Assembly: GCF_004364325.1 (NCBI RefSeq)
Contig: NZ_SOCP01000002.1
Location: forward strand, 781,799-845,798
DNA from: Actinophytocola oryzae
GTDB lineage: Bacteria; Actinomycetota; Actinomycetes; Mycobacteriales; Pseudonocardiaceae
Direction: 5' to 3'
Length of the DNA stretch: 64,000 bases
Position 1 is the first letter of the stretch. Each line of letters begins with the position of its first letter. The notes beneath the pieces are model-generated. The model saw only the letters and a program-made list of their open reading frames with translations, was not told the origin of the DNA and made no database searches. Position numbers and translations under genes: made by a program. Below, one piece after another: positions 17,410 to 27,300 of the stretch.

Positions 17410-18336
17410 TCAACCCGTTGTGAGGCCGAAGAACTCGACGGCGTGGGCGGCCATCCCCCCGGTCGGCAGGTTGTGCACGCCACCGGCGACGGTGATGGCC
17501 TCGACCTTTCCCGCGCCGCAGTCGTAGCCGAAGTGTTCCCGTGTCCAGCCTGGCGCGGGGCTGTCGGTCGCGGTGGGGGAGGGACTGAGTCCGTGTAGAT
17601 CGGTCCACTGGTCGACCTGTTCCCGCAGCAGGGAGTAGGCGATCAGGGTGTCGTCCGTGCCGTGCCAGAGTTGGACGCGTGGCCACGGGCCGGCGTGGTC
17701 CGGGTTCGTCGCGCGGGCCAGATCGCCCCATTCACGCGGCGACTTGTCGACGGTGCCGGTGAAGCACGGGCGGGACGGGTCGAAGTCGGCCTCGTTCGGG
17801 AAGCAGGCGAACGGGATGCCCATGAACGCCGCGCCCGCGGCGAAGACGTCCGGGTGGAGCACGAGCAGGGCGGTGGTCTCCATGCCGCCGGACGAGCCGC
17901 CGGTGGCGAAGACCCGCCGTGGGTCGGCGTGGTGGCGCGCCCTCACGTAGTCGACCATCGACACGATGGAGTCCGGATCGCTGCCGCCGTCACGGCTTCT
18001 GGCCGCGTCGGACCAGACGTCGAAGCAGTTGTCGTGCTCGGACGCCGACGGGTACACGACGACGAAGCCGTACCGGTCGGCGAGCGACGCGAACTCGCTC
18101 GACTGGTAGTAGCCCGGCCCGGAGCCGGTGCAGCCGTGCATCGCCACCACGACCGCCGGTTCGGGCCGGACGGAGTCGGGCACGTACAGGTGCATGCGCA
18201 GGTTGCCGGGGTTGTCGCCGAAGTCCGTCACCTCGACCAGCGCCGCGGCCGACGCCACCTGCCGGAGGGGCACGTCGGCGGCGACGAGCGCCAGCGTGCT
18301 GGCGATGGTGACGAACACCGCCGCGGTTCGAGTCAT
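17410..18336 (-). CDS. Secreted PHB-depolymerase-type esterase (CE1-like)
   Basis: 308 residues with a signal peptide and an alpha/beta-hydrolase domain of the PHB depolymerase/LpqC/CE1 group. The nucleophile is the serine in TGGSSGGMET (GxSxG). AMHGCTGSGPGYY is the oxyanion loop, and WHGTDDTLI and GGVHNLP carry the acid and histidine. Family members cleave short-chain polyhydroxyalkanoates or feruloyl/acetyl esters on xylan, and sequence alone does not decide. The start at 18336 has a GGGAGG site. It sits alone, convergent with the P450 remnant. Confidence 0.85.
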   Translation of the reverse strand: MTRTAAVFVTIASTLALVAADVPLRQVASAAALVEVTDFGDNPGNLRMHLYVPDSVRPEPAVVVAMHGCTGSGPGYYQSSEFASLADRYGFVVVYPSASEHDNCFDVWSDAARSRDGGSDPDSIVSMVDYVRARHHADPRRVFATGGSSGGMETTALLVLHPDVFAAGAAFMGIPFACFPNEADFDPSRPCFTGTVDKSPREWGDLARATNPDHAGPWPRVQLWHGTDDTLIAYSLLREQVDQWTDLHGLSPSPTATDSPAPGWTREHFGYDCGAGKVEAITVAGGVHNLPTGGMAAHAVEFFGLTTG

Positions 18337-18460
18337 CGTGGCCTCCCGGTGCGAGGCTAGCGCCGCCCGCGCCGGATGGCTGGCAACTGTTACTCGTTGA
18401 CGACCTGTACGGCCCGTCGCCCAGGTTTGTTCCCGACGGGCCGCTCGCCGACCCACGACC

Positions 18461-18852
18461 GTGACCGCGTACGACACCGACGGCAGCCAGGTGCTCCTCG
18501 ACGCGACGCGTGTCCCGACCCGTCCCGTGCTGGTCGTCGACGTCTACACGGAGAAGGCGTTGCCGCTCGGCCTCGAGATCATCGACACAACCCGCCCACT
18601 TCTCGGCCCACAAGTACAACCTGGCCGCCTTCGTCATGACTCGTCGACGCGCTGCTGACCATTGTGGACGTGGCCGTGTACGTGCCGATCGTCGATGCCG
18701 TCCTCGGCGCCCTACCGTCCTCGTGGTGGACCGACGACCCCGACTACGTCGACAGCGGGTACACCCTGTCCACCACCAGCACCGGCCGTGTCAACGGCGC
18801 CGCGGCGAACGGCTGGCTGGACCTGGCGCCCTACTGGGTGGAGCAGCTGTAG
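18461..18852 (+). pseudogene. Twice-frameshifted gene remnant, unknown function
   Basis: Three short frames in series read as one protein if joined. Frame 2 from GTG 18461 (TAYDTDGSQVLLDATRVP) passes to frame 3 near 18590 (AHFSAHKYNLAAFVM), then to frame 1 near 18640 (LVDALLTIVDVAVYVPIVDA) and runs to the stop at 18852. Each piece has codon use like the neighbours, which supports decay of a once-intact gene of about 125 residues. I do not recognise the family. Confidence 0.5.
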
Positions 18853-18856
18853 GGGA

Positions 18857-20407
18857 CTACCCGGCGGGCGGTACGGCGGCGGGATCGTAGTGGCAGGCGG
18901 CGTCCCACAACAGGAACGAGTTCGTCCCGCTGTCGGCCGCAGCCCTGATCTGGGTCTGCACCTCGGCGGGGCCGTAGGTCCTCCTGAGACTGAACGCCTG
19001 CAGCCACGGGACCACCTCCGCGCCGGTGCCGCGCATCTGCTCGGTGAACGCCGCGACGGACCTGGCCACGATGTCGTACGGCTGGGCCTCCGGCTGCGCG
19101 ACGCCGTACTCGCCCGGTCCCCAGTGCGACGGGTACACCATCGGCGCGATGTAGTCCGCGTTCGCGGCCATGGCCGGGATGTCCTGTGCGATGGCCGTCG
19201 GGCGCGACGCGGCGATGCCGAACACGGAGGCGCCGAGGAACGCGCCGTGGGCACGCACCGCGGTGCGGCTGCGTCCGAGGAAGTCCGCGATCGCCTGTTC
19301 CGGCGTGCCGACCAGCCCCGGTATCCGCATCTGCGTCAGCGCACCCTCGGGCCTGCGCACGTAGTCGTACAGGATGTCGTCGAAGCCGAGCTTCGCCGCC
19401 TCCGTCGCCAGCGCGATGTTGTAGCCGATGACCTCCTCGTTCGCGAAGTTCGTGAACGCGAAGTCGCCGTAGGAACCCGCCCACGGCCTGCCGTCGCCGG
19501 TCTGCAGGACGCGGTCGGTTCTGCCCGCGCGCCAGGACGCCTGCGCGAGGATGGGGTCCCGGAAGGCCACGAGCCTGCCCACCACCCGGACTCCGGCCGC
19601 GTGCAGCTCGTCCGTGACCGCCTTCACGTCGTAGTGGCCCCGGGTCGCGCCGATCTCCCTGGCGAGCGGCACCTGCGAGTCGTACCCGATCTCGCCGTTC
19701 TCGTCCTTGATGTCGAGCTGGACGGTGTCGATGCGGTGCTCGGCGACCATCCGCAGCACCGGGTCACGCAGTGCGGCCGACGTCCAGCCGAGCGCGGACA
19801 TGTGGACGGCGCGCATACCGGGGTGGCGGGTCTGCACCGTGTACTCCGACGCGGTGGAGTTGCCTGCCGCGTCCCGCGCGACGACCAGGACACTCGTTGG
19901 CACGGAAGGAAGTTCCACGTTGAAGGCATCACCCGAAAGGTGTGCCGGAGTGTGGTCGACGGTCACGACCGAGGCGCCCTTCGCCTGCCCGCGCAGGGTG
20001 AACCTGCCACGCAGGTCGGTCACCTCGGTGTCGTCGACGCTCAGCCGCGGCGGGGTTCCGTCGACCGTGACCGTGCGGGTGACCTCGTTGTCCGGGAGCA
20101 TCGTGCGGGCGCGTCGGGCGGTCACCGTGTGGGTGCCGTCGTAGACGTCGGGTGAGGCGAGCACGAGCCGGTCACCGGTTCGGCGGACCTCGACGGTGTG
20201 TCCGTCGAGGAGCACCTCGACATCGTCGACGTTGCCCGTGACGGCCAGGTCGGCCAGCCGCTCCGGTGTGACCGTCGCCCCCTCGGCCATCCCGGTGATG
20301 GCGAACCTCGCCGACAGACTCTGCAGTCCCAGCGGCACCACCACCGCCAGCGCCACCACGCCGGCACACGCCAGCGCCATCGTTCTTCCCCGCTGCCTCC
20401 AGCCCAC
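18857..20407 (-). CDS. Exported putative glycoside hydrolase, DUF4015-type TIM barrel
   Basis: About 516 residues. An N-terminal membrane/signal helix (MALACAGVVALAVVVPLGL), two Ig-like or Big-type beta modules (about 40-190), then a C-terminal (beta/alpha)8 domain of the DUF4015 putative glycosyl-hydrolase group. Landmarks are DTVQLDIKDENGEIGYDS, GFDDILYDYVRRPEG and YIAPMVYPSHWGPGEYG. DxxxxDYxRxP holds the acidic residues thought to be catalytic in this fold. Substrate unknown. GTG 20407 has GGAGGAG 9 nt upstream and is preferred to the longer frame from 20476. Confidence 0.75.
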   Translation of the reverse strand: MGWRQRGRTMALACAGVVALAVVVPLGLQSLSARFAITGMAEGATVTPERLADLAVTGNVDDVEVLLDGHTVEVRRTGDRLVLASPDVYDGTHTVTARRARTMLPDNEVTRTVTVDGTPPRLSVDDTEVTDLRGRFTLRGQAKGASVVTVDHTPAHLSGDAFNVELPSVPTSVLVVARDAAGNSTASEYTVQTRHPGMRAVHMSALGWTSAALRDPVLRMVAEHRIDTVQLDIKDENGEIGYDSQVPLAREIGATRGHYDVKAVTDELHAAGVRVVGRLVAFRDPILAQASWRAGRTDRVLQTGDGRPWAGSYGDFAFTNFANEEVIGYNIALATEAAKLGFDDILYDYVRRPEGALTQMRIPGLVGTPEQAIADFLGRSRTAVRAHGAFLGASVFGIAASRPTAIAQDIPAMAANADYIAPMVYPSHWGPGEYGVAQPEAQPYDIVARSVAAFTEQMRGTGAEVVPWLQAFSLRRTYGPAEVQTQIRAAADSGTNSFLLWDAACHYDPAAVPPAG

Positions 20408-20781
20408 GACGCCGAACTCCTCCCGCTTCCGCGCACCAGCCAGCGGGGTGGGTATGCCCGTGCCGTGCAGAGCCAACCAATATTCACCCGATCGAGTCTT
20501 TCGTTGCGGCAGAAGAGAAGCCGGGCAGACGGTCGGGTCGTGTCCACTGTACTGAGTCGGGCCGGCGCGACCGCACGGTCCACATCGGACCGGGTGGCCG
20601 GGTGTCGACGTTTCGCGGCGCCGACATGGCGATATCGCCTTGAAGTGAGGACTTCCTCCCGAACGGGTGAATGTGGACAGAACGGTGTGTCATGGCTGTC
20701 TCGGCCGACCCGCTGCCATCTAGGGTCGCGGACCGACAGATCGGGACGAGTACGGATACTCGACGACAGGAGGAGGGAGAG
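20408..20781. other. Intergenic region between divergent units
   Basis: About 370 bp holding the promoters of the hydrolase (left) and the flavin monooxygenase operon (right). A 12-bp perfect palindrome, GGCGATATCGCC at 20628-20639, is the only operator-like feature. A purine-rich AGGAGGAGGGAGA at 20770 is the ribosome site of the operon. No gene is visible. Confidence 0.45.
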
Positions 20782-21945
20782 CTGACCGACCAGGTGCGTG
20801 TGGTGATCGTGGGAGCCGGCCCGGCGGGGCTGGTGCTCGGCAACATCCTGCGAGCACGCGGAGTGGACACGCTCGTACTCGAGCGGAACAGCAGGGAGTA
20901 CGTGCAGAACAGGGCCAGGGCGGGTTTTCTCGGCGTGCACAGCGTCCGGGTGCTGACCGAACACGGGCTCGCCGGCGGGCTGCTCCGGGCGGGCCGGTCG
21001 CACGGCACGTGCGTCTTCCGCACCGGCGAGGGCGAGCTGACGCTGTACTACGGCCAGCTCGGCCGGGGCGAGTCCCACGTCGTCTACCCCCAGCAGGACC
21101 TCGTGACCGACCTCGTCGCGAGCTACCTCGACCGGGGTGGCGAGCTGCGGTTCGGGGTGGCCGTCACCGACGTCGACCCCGCGACCGGGACCGTCCGGTA
21201 CCGCGACTCGTTCGGCGCCGGTGAGGTCACCGGGCGGTTCGTCGCGGGCTGCGACGGCGGGCACGGTGTCACCCGGCAGGCCGTGCCGGGCAGGCCCGCG
21301 ACCCGCGACCACGGTGTGTCCTGGCTCGCCGTGCTCGCGGCGGCCCCGCAGAGCATGGCGGCGGTCACCTACGCCCTGCACGACCGCGGTTTCGCGGGCC
21401 ACATGGCGCGCGGCCCGCAGGTCACCCGCTACTACCTGCAGGTCCAGGCCGACGACGAGCCCTCGGCCTGGACCGAAGAACGGATCTGGACCGCGCTCGG
21501 CGAGCGGATGCGCGTCGGCGAGTACTGGCCGCTGCGGACGGGACCGGTCACCGAACGCCGGATCGTCCACCTGCGGTCGGCGGTCGCCTCCCGGCTCCAG
21601 CACGGCAGGCTGTTCCTCGCCGGTGACGCGGCCAGCCTGATCAGCCCGTCCGCCGCCAAGGGCGCCAACCTGGCGATCATGGCCGCAGAGGTGCTGGCCC
21701 GGGGGATCACCGACGTCCTCACCCGCGACGACGAGCGCGTGCTCGCCGCCTACTCACGCACCTGCCTGCCCCGCATCTGGCGGGCGCAGGAGTTCTCGCA
21801 CTGGATGATCGAGCTGCTGCACGCCCCGGCGGGAGACGACCCGGACATCGGGTTCCGGCGCTCACTGCGCCGCGCCCGGCTCGACAGCCTGCGTGACTCC
21901 CGTGCCCACCAGGACTTCTTCGCCGAGAACTACGTGGGCATCTGA
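20782..21945 (+). CDS. FAD-dependent monooxygenase (PobA-like, class A)
   Basis: About 387 residues. GAGPAGLVLGNILRARG is the FAD-binding Rossmann motif, GCDGGHGVTRQ the DG motif and LFLAGDAASLISPSAAKGAN the GD motif. SPSAAKGANLA resembles 4-hydroxybenzoate 3-hydroxylase. Predicted to hydroxylate an aromatic substrate with NAD(P)H and O2. The start is uncertain: a near-perfect AGGAGG lies 8 nt before a CTG at 20782, while in-frame ATGs at 20692 and 20671 would put that site inside the gene. First gene of an operon; the methyltransferase follows after 15 bp. Confidence 0.85.
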   Translation: MTDQVRVVIVGAGPAGLVLGNILRARGVDTLVLERNSREYVQNRARAGFLGVHSVRVLTEHGLAGGLLRAGRSHGTCVFRTGEGELTLYYGQLGRGESHVVYPQQDLVTDLVASYLDRGGELRFGVAVTDVDPATGTVRYRDSFGAGEVTGRFVAGCDGGHGVTRQAVPGRPATRDHGVSWLAVLAAAPQSMAAVTYALHDRGFAGHMARGPQVTRYYLQVQADDEPSAWTEERIWTALGERMRVGEYWPLRTGPVTERRIVHLRSAVASRLQHGRLFLAGDAASLISPSAAKGANLAIMAAEVLARGITDVLTRDDERVLAAYSRTCLPRIWRAQEFSHWMIELLHAPAGDDPDIGFRRSLRRARLDSLRDSRAHQDFFAENYVGI

Positions 21946-21960
21946 CCCATGGGAGTGAAC

Positions 21961-23646
21961 ATGACCCTGACAACCGCCCCCTCGATCACCGCGGCGGACC
22001 TCATCCGCCTCTCGGCGGCACTGGCGCTCGTCGAGGCCAACGACACCGAGTCGGTGCTCGCCACCGCGATGCCGTCCCTCGGTGCCGCCGAGCGCGAGGC
22101 CGTCGTCCGGCACGCGACCTTCACCCACGCGGCACTGATGATCTTCGTCGACACCCTCGACGGGCTGGGTGCCGAGCTGGCGGCCCACGGCGTCGAGGTC
22201 GGCCCCGCCATGCCCAGCGTCGTGGTCCGCGACCGGCTGAGCAGCCGGTACGGGCTGCCTGCCGCGGACCTGACCGTGGGCATCCTGCACGCCACGGCCG
22301 CCGACCGCGCCGGGCGGCCGTGCCAGGTGGAGATCTTCGCCATGGTCACCCCGCCGGAGCTGGCCGAGGTCGCGGCCGACGAACGCAGGCACGGCAGGGA
22401 GAACCACTTCGCGCTGGCCATCGCCGAGCCCGACCCGGTCGTGTTCGACGGTCTGCGGTCGGTGATCGCGGCCCGGATGCGCCCGGACGGCGGCGGCTAC
22501 AACGACGTCGAGGACGCGACCGTCCTCTACTTCCGCGACGCCCACCACCCCGACCCGACCTTCCGCCGCCTCGAGCTGCACTGTGCGGGCCACTTCCCGG
22601 GCCTGGTCGACACCCACCGGCGCGCGTCGGCACCCGCCACCGGCCTCCTGGAGCTGATGACCGGCGCCTGGGCCACACAGGCGATCGCGACGGCCGCCGA
22701 GCTGCGCCTGCCCGACCACCTCGCCACCACCACCGACCTGCCGTGCCTCGCCGAGGCCACCGGCGCGGACGGGGAGAGCCTCGGCAGGCTCCTGCGCTAC
22801 CTGACCACCCTCGGCGTCGTCCACACGGCGGCGGACGGCTACGAGCTGACCGACACCGGCGCTCTGCTGCGCTCGGACGTCGACGGCTCGATGCGCCCGC
22901 TGGCCCTGATGTACGGCGGCCCGTTCTACCGGTCCTTCGCCGCGCTCACCGACGCCGTCCGCACGGGAGACGAGTCCTACGCGAAGGTCTTCGGCGTCCA
23001 CCACTTCGCGCACATGGCCGCCGACCCGGGCCTCGCGGACCTGTTCCACCGGTCCATGGGCGCGAGCAACCCCATGTTCTCGGAGGTGACCAGGGTCGTC
23101 GAGTTCGCGGGCACGGTCGTCGACGTGGCGGGCGGCAACGGCGAGCTGCTGGGCCGCGTCCTCCGCGCCAACCCCGACGTCCGGGGTGTGCTGTTGGAGC
23201 GCCCGCACGCCCTGGCCGCCGCCGAACGCCTGCTGGCCGACGTGGCGGACCGCTGCACCCTGGTGGCGGGCGACTTCACCGAGTCCGTGCCTGCCGGCGG
23301 TGACACCTACCTGCTGTCCCGCGTCCTGCACGACTGGGACGACACGCGCTGCGCCGCGATCCTGGCCACGTGTGCCTCGGGCATGCCCGACCACGCCCAG
23401 CTGCTGGTCGTCGAGCGCCTGCTCCCGGAGACCTGCGACACCGACTCGCTCGCGGTGCCGTGGGACATCCACATGCTCTGCAACGTCGGCGGTCGCGAGA
23501 GGACGGCGGCGCACTACCGCGCGCTGCTGTCCGGGGCGGGCTTCGAGATCACCGCCATCCACCCGCTCCCCCTGGACGCACACGTCCTGTGCGCCAGGAG
23601 GAGTGACGGCCAGGAATACCCGGCCCCGCGAGTCGTTGGGAGATGA
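21961..23646 (+). CDS. O-methyltransferase with an extra N-terminal domain of unknown function
   Basis: 561 residues. The C-terminal 340 are a class I SAM-dependent O-methyltransferase: a dimerisation/winged-helix part (GLLELMTGAWATQAIATAAE), the SAM motif VVDVAGGNGELLGRVL, and the catalytic region LLSRVLHDWDDTRCAAIL. The first 220 residues form a separate module (VVVRDRLSSRYGLPAADLTV, CQVEIFAMVTPPELAE, LYFRDAHHPDPTFRRLELH) that I cannot assign. ATG 21961 with GGGAG 5 nt upstream is preferred to 21949. It sits between two redox genes, so it probably methylates a phenol made by the monooxygenase. Confidence 0.82.
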   Translation: MTLTTAPSITAADLIRLSAALALVEANDTESVLATAMPSLGAAEREAVVRHATFTHAALMIFVDTLDGLGAELAAHGVEVGPAMPSVVVRDRLSSRYGLPAADLTVGILHATAADRAGRPCQVEIFAMVTPPELAEVAADERRHGRENHFALAIAEPDPVVFDGLRSVIAARMRPDGGGYNDVEDATVLYFRDAHHPDPTFRRLELHCAGHFPGLVDTHRRASAPATGLLELMTGAWATQAIATAAELRLPDHLATTTDLPCLAEATGADGESLGRLLRYLTTLGVVHTAADGYELTDTGALLRSDVDGSMRPLALMYGGPFYRSFAALTDAVRTGDESYAKVFGVHHFAHMAADPGLADLFHRSMGASNPMFSEVTRVVEFAGTVVDVAGGNGELLGRVLRANPDVRGVLLERPHALAAAERLLADVADRCTLVAGDFTESVPAGGDTYLLSRVLHDWDDTRCAAILATCASGMPDHAQLLVVERLLPETCDTDSLAVPWDIHMLCNVGGRERTAAHYRALLSGAGFEITAIHPLPLDAHVLCARRSDGQEYPAPRVVGR

Positions 23647-23647
23647 T

Positions 23648-24328
23648 GTGACGACACTTGGACTGATCGGCAGTGGACACATCGGCTCGACCGTGGCGAA
23701 GCTCGCGGTGGCGGCCGGGTACGACGTGGTCCTGAGCAACTCCCGGGGCCCCGAGACGCTGGGTGACCTGGTCGCGGAGCTGGGCGAGAAAGCTCGTGCG
23801 GCGACCGCGGAGGAGGCCGCGCTGGCGGGGGACATCGTGGTGGTTTCCATCCCGGTCAAGAACTTCCGGGACGTGCCCGTGGCGCCGCTCGCAGGCAAGG
23901 TGGTGATCGACACGGGCAACTACTACCCGGCGCGCGACGGGCAGATCGCCGAGCTGGACAGCGGCGCGTCGACCACCACGGAGCTGGTTGCCGGGCACCT
24001 GTCCGGGGCGAGGGTGGTGAAGGGCTTCAACAACATCTTCTTCCGCCACCTCGCCGAGCTGGCCCGCCCCTCCGGCGCGGACGACCGCAGCGCGATCGTG
24101 ATCGCGGGCGACGACCAGGACGCCAAGAAGAGCGTGACGGAGTTCCTCGACGCCATCGGCTACGACACCCTCGACGCCGGTTCGCTGGCGGACAGCTGGC
24201 GCTTCGAGCCGGGGACTCCGGCCTACGGCCTGTTGTACGCGGGCGGCGCGGAGAACTTCATGGAGGAGCCCGGCCACCCGACCGGCGCGGCGGCACTGCG
24301 TGAGGCACTCGACGCCGCACAGCGCTGA
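23648..24328 (+). CDS. NADPH-dependent F420 reductase family protein
   Basis: 226 residues. The N-terminal dinucleotide motif is LGLIGSGHIGSTVAKLAV, followed by VVLSNSRGPETL with a basic/serine loop suited to NADP. The body (VVVSIPVKNFRDVP, VIDTGNYYPARDG, VVKGFNNIFF, ADDRSAIVIAGDD) matches the F420:NADP oxidoreductase (Fno-like) superfamily, which actinobacteria also use as plain NADPH reductases. GTG 23648 begins one base after the methyltransferase stop, so the three genes are tightly coupled. It may supply or use F420H2 for the pathway; true F420 use is not proven by sequence. Confidence 0.82.
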   Translation: MTTLGLIGSGHIGSTVAKLAVAAGYDVVLSNSRGPETLGDLVAELGEKARAATAEEAALAGDIVVVSIPVKNFRDVPVAPLAGKVVIDTGNYYPARDGQIAELDSGASTTTELVAGHLSGARVVKGFNNIFFRHLAELARPSGADDRSAIVIAGDDQDAKKSVTEFLDAIGYDTLDAGSLADSWRFEPGTPAYGLLYAGGAENFMEEPGHPTGAAALREALDAAQR

Positions 24329-24451
24329 CGCCTGCGGACTCTCTCGGGACGACGTCGGCCCGGCCGCGTGCCGGGCCCCGTTGCCCGCGATCCCGTCGCT
24401 GACCCGGACGACGAAGGCAGGGAGAAACCTCACTCCCTGCCACTTCCAACA

Positions 24452-24501
24452 TATAGCGCACCGGGGGGCTTGCCACAAGACCCCGCTCGTGCCGCAGAAT
24501 C
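24452..24501 (+). promoter_or_regulatory. Rifamycin-associated element and promoter of rox (block 1)
   Basis: The inverted repeat GGGGCTTG-CCA-CAAGACCCC (24465-24484) matches the rifamycin-associated element known upstream of actinobacterial rifamycin-inactivation genes, with one extra A in the right arm. A TTGCCA inside it (24470-24475) and CAGAAT (24495-24500), 19 nt apart, look like -35 and -10 boxes. The 50-bp block is 47/50 identical to the one at 59947-59996. The rox start is 124 nt past the repeat, leaving a leader of about 100 nt. Confidence 0.88.
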
Positions 24502-24512
24502 GGCGGCCGTAA

Positions 24513-26467
<1,955 letters not shown>

Positions 26468-26489
26468 CCGGGCATTCTCCTCGACGGAG

Positions 26490-27290
26490 TCAGACCTGCG
26501 TGCCGTCGGCGTCGGTGACGACCGTGCGGATGCCCGCGGCCAGGAAGGGCGCCAGGGCGGCCGGGTCGACGCCGTCGTCGGTGACCAAGGTCCACCCGCG
26601 GGGCAGGCGGGCCCACGCGTGGAAGGGGCGGCGGCCGAGCTTCTCCGCGTGCGCGAGGACGTAGACGTGCTCGGCGCGGTCGGCCATCAGCTCCTTGAGC
26701 CGGGTCTGGTCCAGCTCTGCCTCGCAGATGCCGCTGTCGGCGGTGACGCCGTCGGCGCCGAGGAAGGCGCGGTCGAAGGTCATGCGGTCCAGCGCGGCCT
26801 CGGTCAGCGGGCCGACGAACCCCTGGGACACGTGGCGCAGCGTGCCGCCGAGGCACTGGACGTGGATCTCGTCGACGTCGGCCAGCGCCTGGAGGACGGT
26901 CATGCTCGTCGTCGCGACGGTCAGGGGGAACGTCGTGCGTAGTTCCAGGGCGAGCGCGCCGACGGTGGAGCCCGCGTCGAGCAGCACGTTCTCCCCGGGA
27001 CGGACCTGGCCTGCCGCCCAGCGCGCGATGCCCTGCTTCTGCTCGAACGCGTCGCCGATGCGTTGGCGCAGCGTGCTCTCCGGGTGCGGGTCGAGCGCGA
27101 TGGCGCCGCCGTAGGTGCGTGCCAGCCTGCCCTCGGTGGTCAGCTGGGCCAGGTCGCGGCGGATGGTCGACGCGGTGACGTCGAACTCGGCGGCCAGCTC
27201 CTCGACCGACGCGAGCCCGGTCGTCGACGCGAGGCGCACGATCCGCTCCCGGCGCCAGCGTGACCCGTGGCGCTGCCCATCGCTCGGCAC
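26490..27290 (-). CDS. DeoR/GlpR-family transcriptional regulator
   Basis: 266 residues: N-terminal DeoR helix-turn-helix (ERIVRLASTTGLASVEELA, then FDVTASTIRRDLAQL) and a C-terminal ISOCOT sensor domain (LLDAGSTVGALALEL, VTADSGICEAEL, ELMADRAEHVYVLAHAEKLG). DeoR proteins repress sugar catabolism and are released by a phosphorylated sugar intermediate. It follows the kinase-PdxA gene by 10 bp, and the likely operators lie in the divergent promoter at 29545-29701. The GTG start has GAGGGGAG upstream. Confidence 0.9.
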   Translation of the reverse strand: MPSDGQRHGSRWRRERIVRLASTTGLASVEELAAEFDVTASTIRRDLAQLTTEGRLARTYGGAIALDPHPESTLRQRIGDAFEQKQGIARWAAGQVRPGENVLLDAGSTVGALALELRTTFPLTVATTSMTVLQALADVDEIHVQCLGGTLRHVSQGFVGPLTEAALDRMTFDRAFLGADGVTADSGICEAELDQTRLKELMADRAEHVYVLAHAEKLGRRPFHAWARLPRGWTLVTDDGVDPAALAPFLAAGIRTVVTDADGTQV

Positions 27291-27300
27291 GGCGCTCCCC

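Noticed and set aside
21862..23919. 685-codon reverse frame opposite the methyltransferase
   Set aside because: Antisense shadow; the forward frame holds SAM and catalytic motifs.
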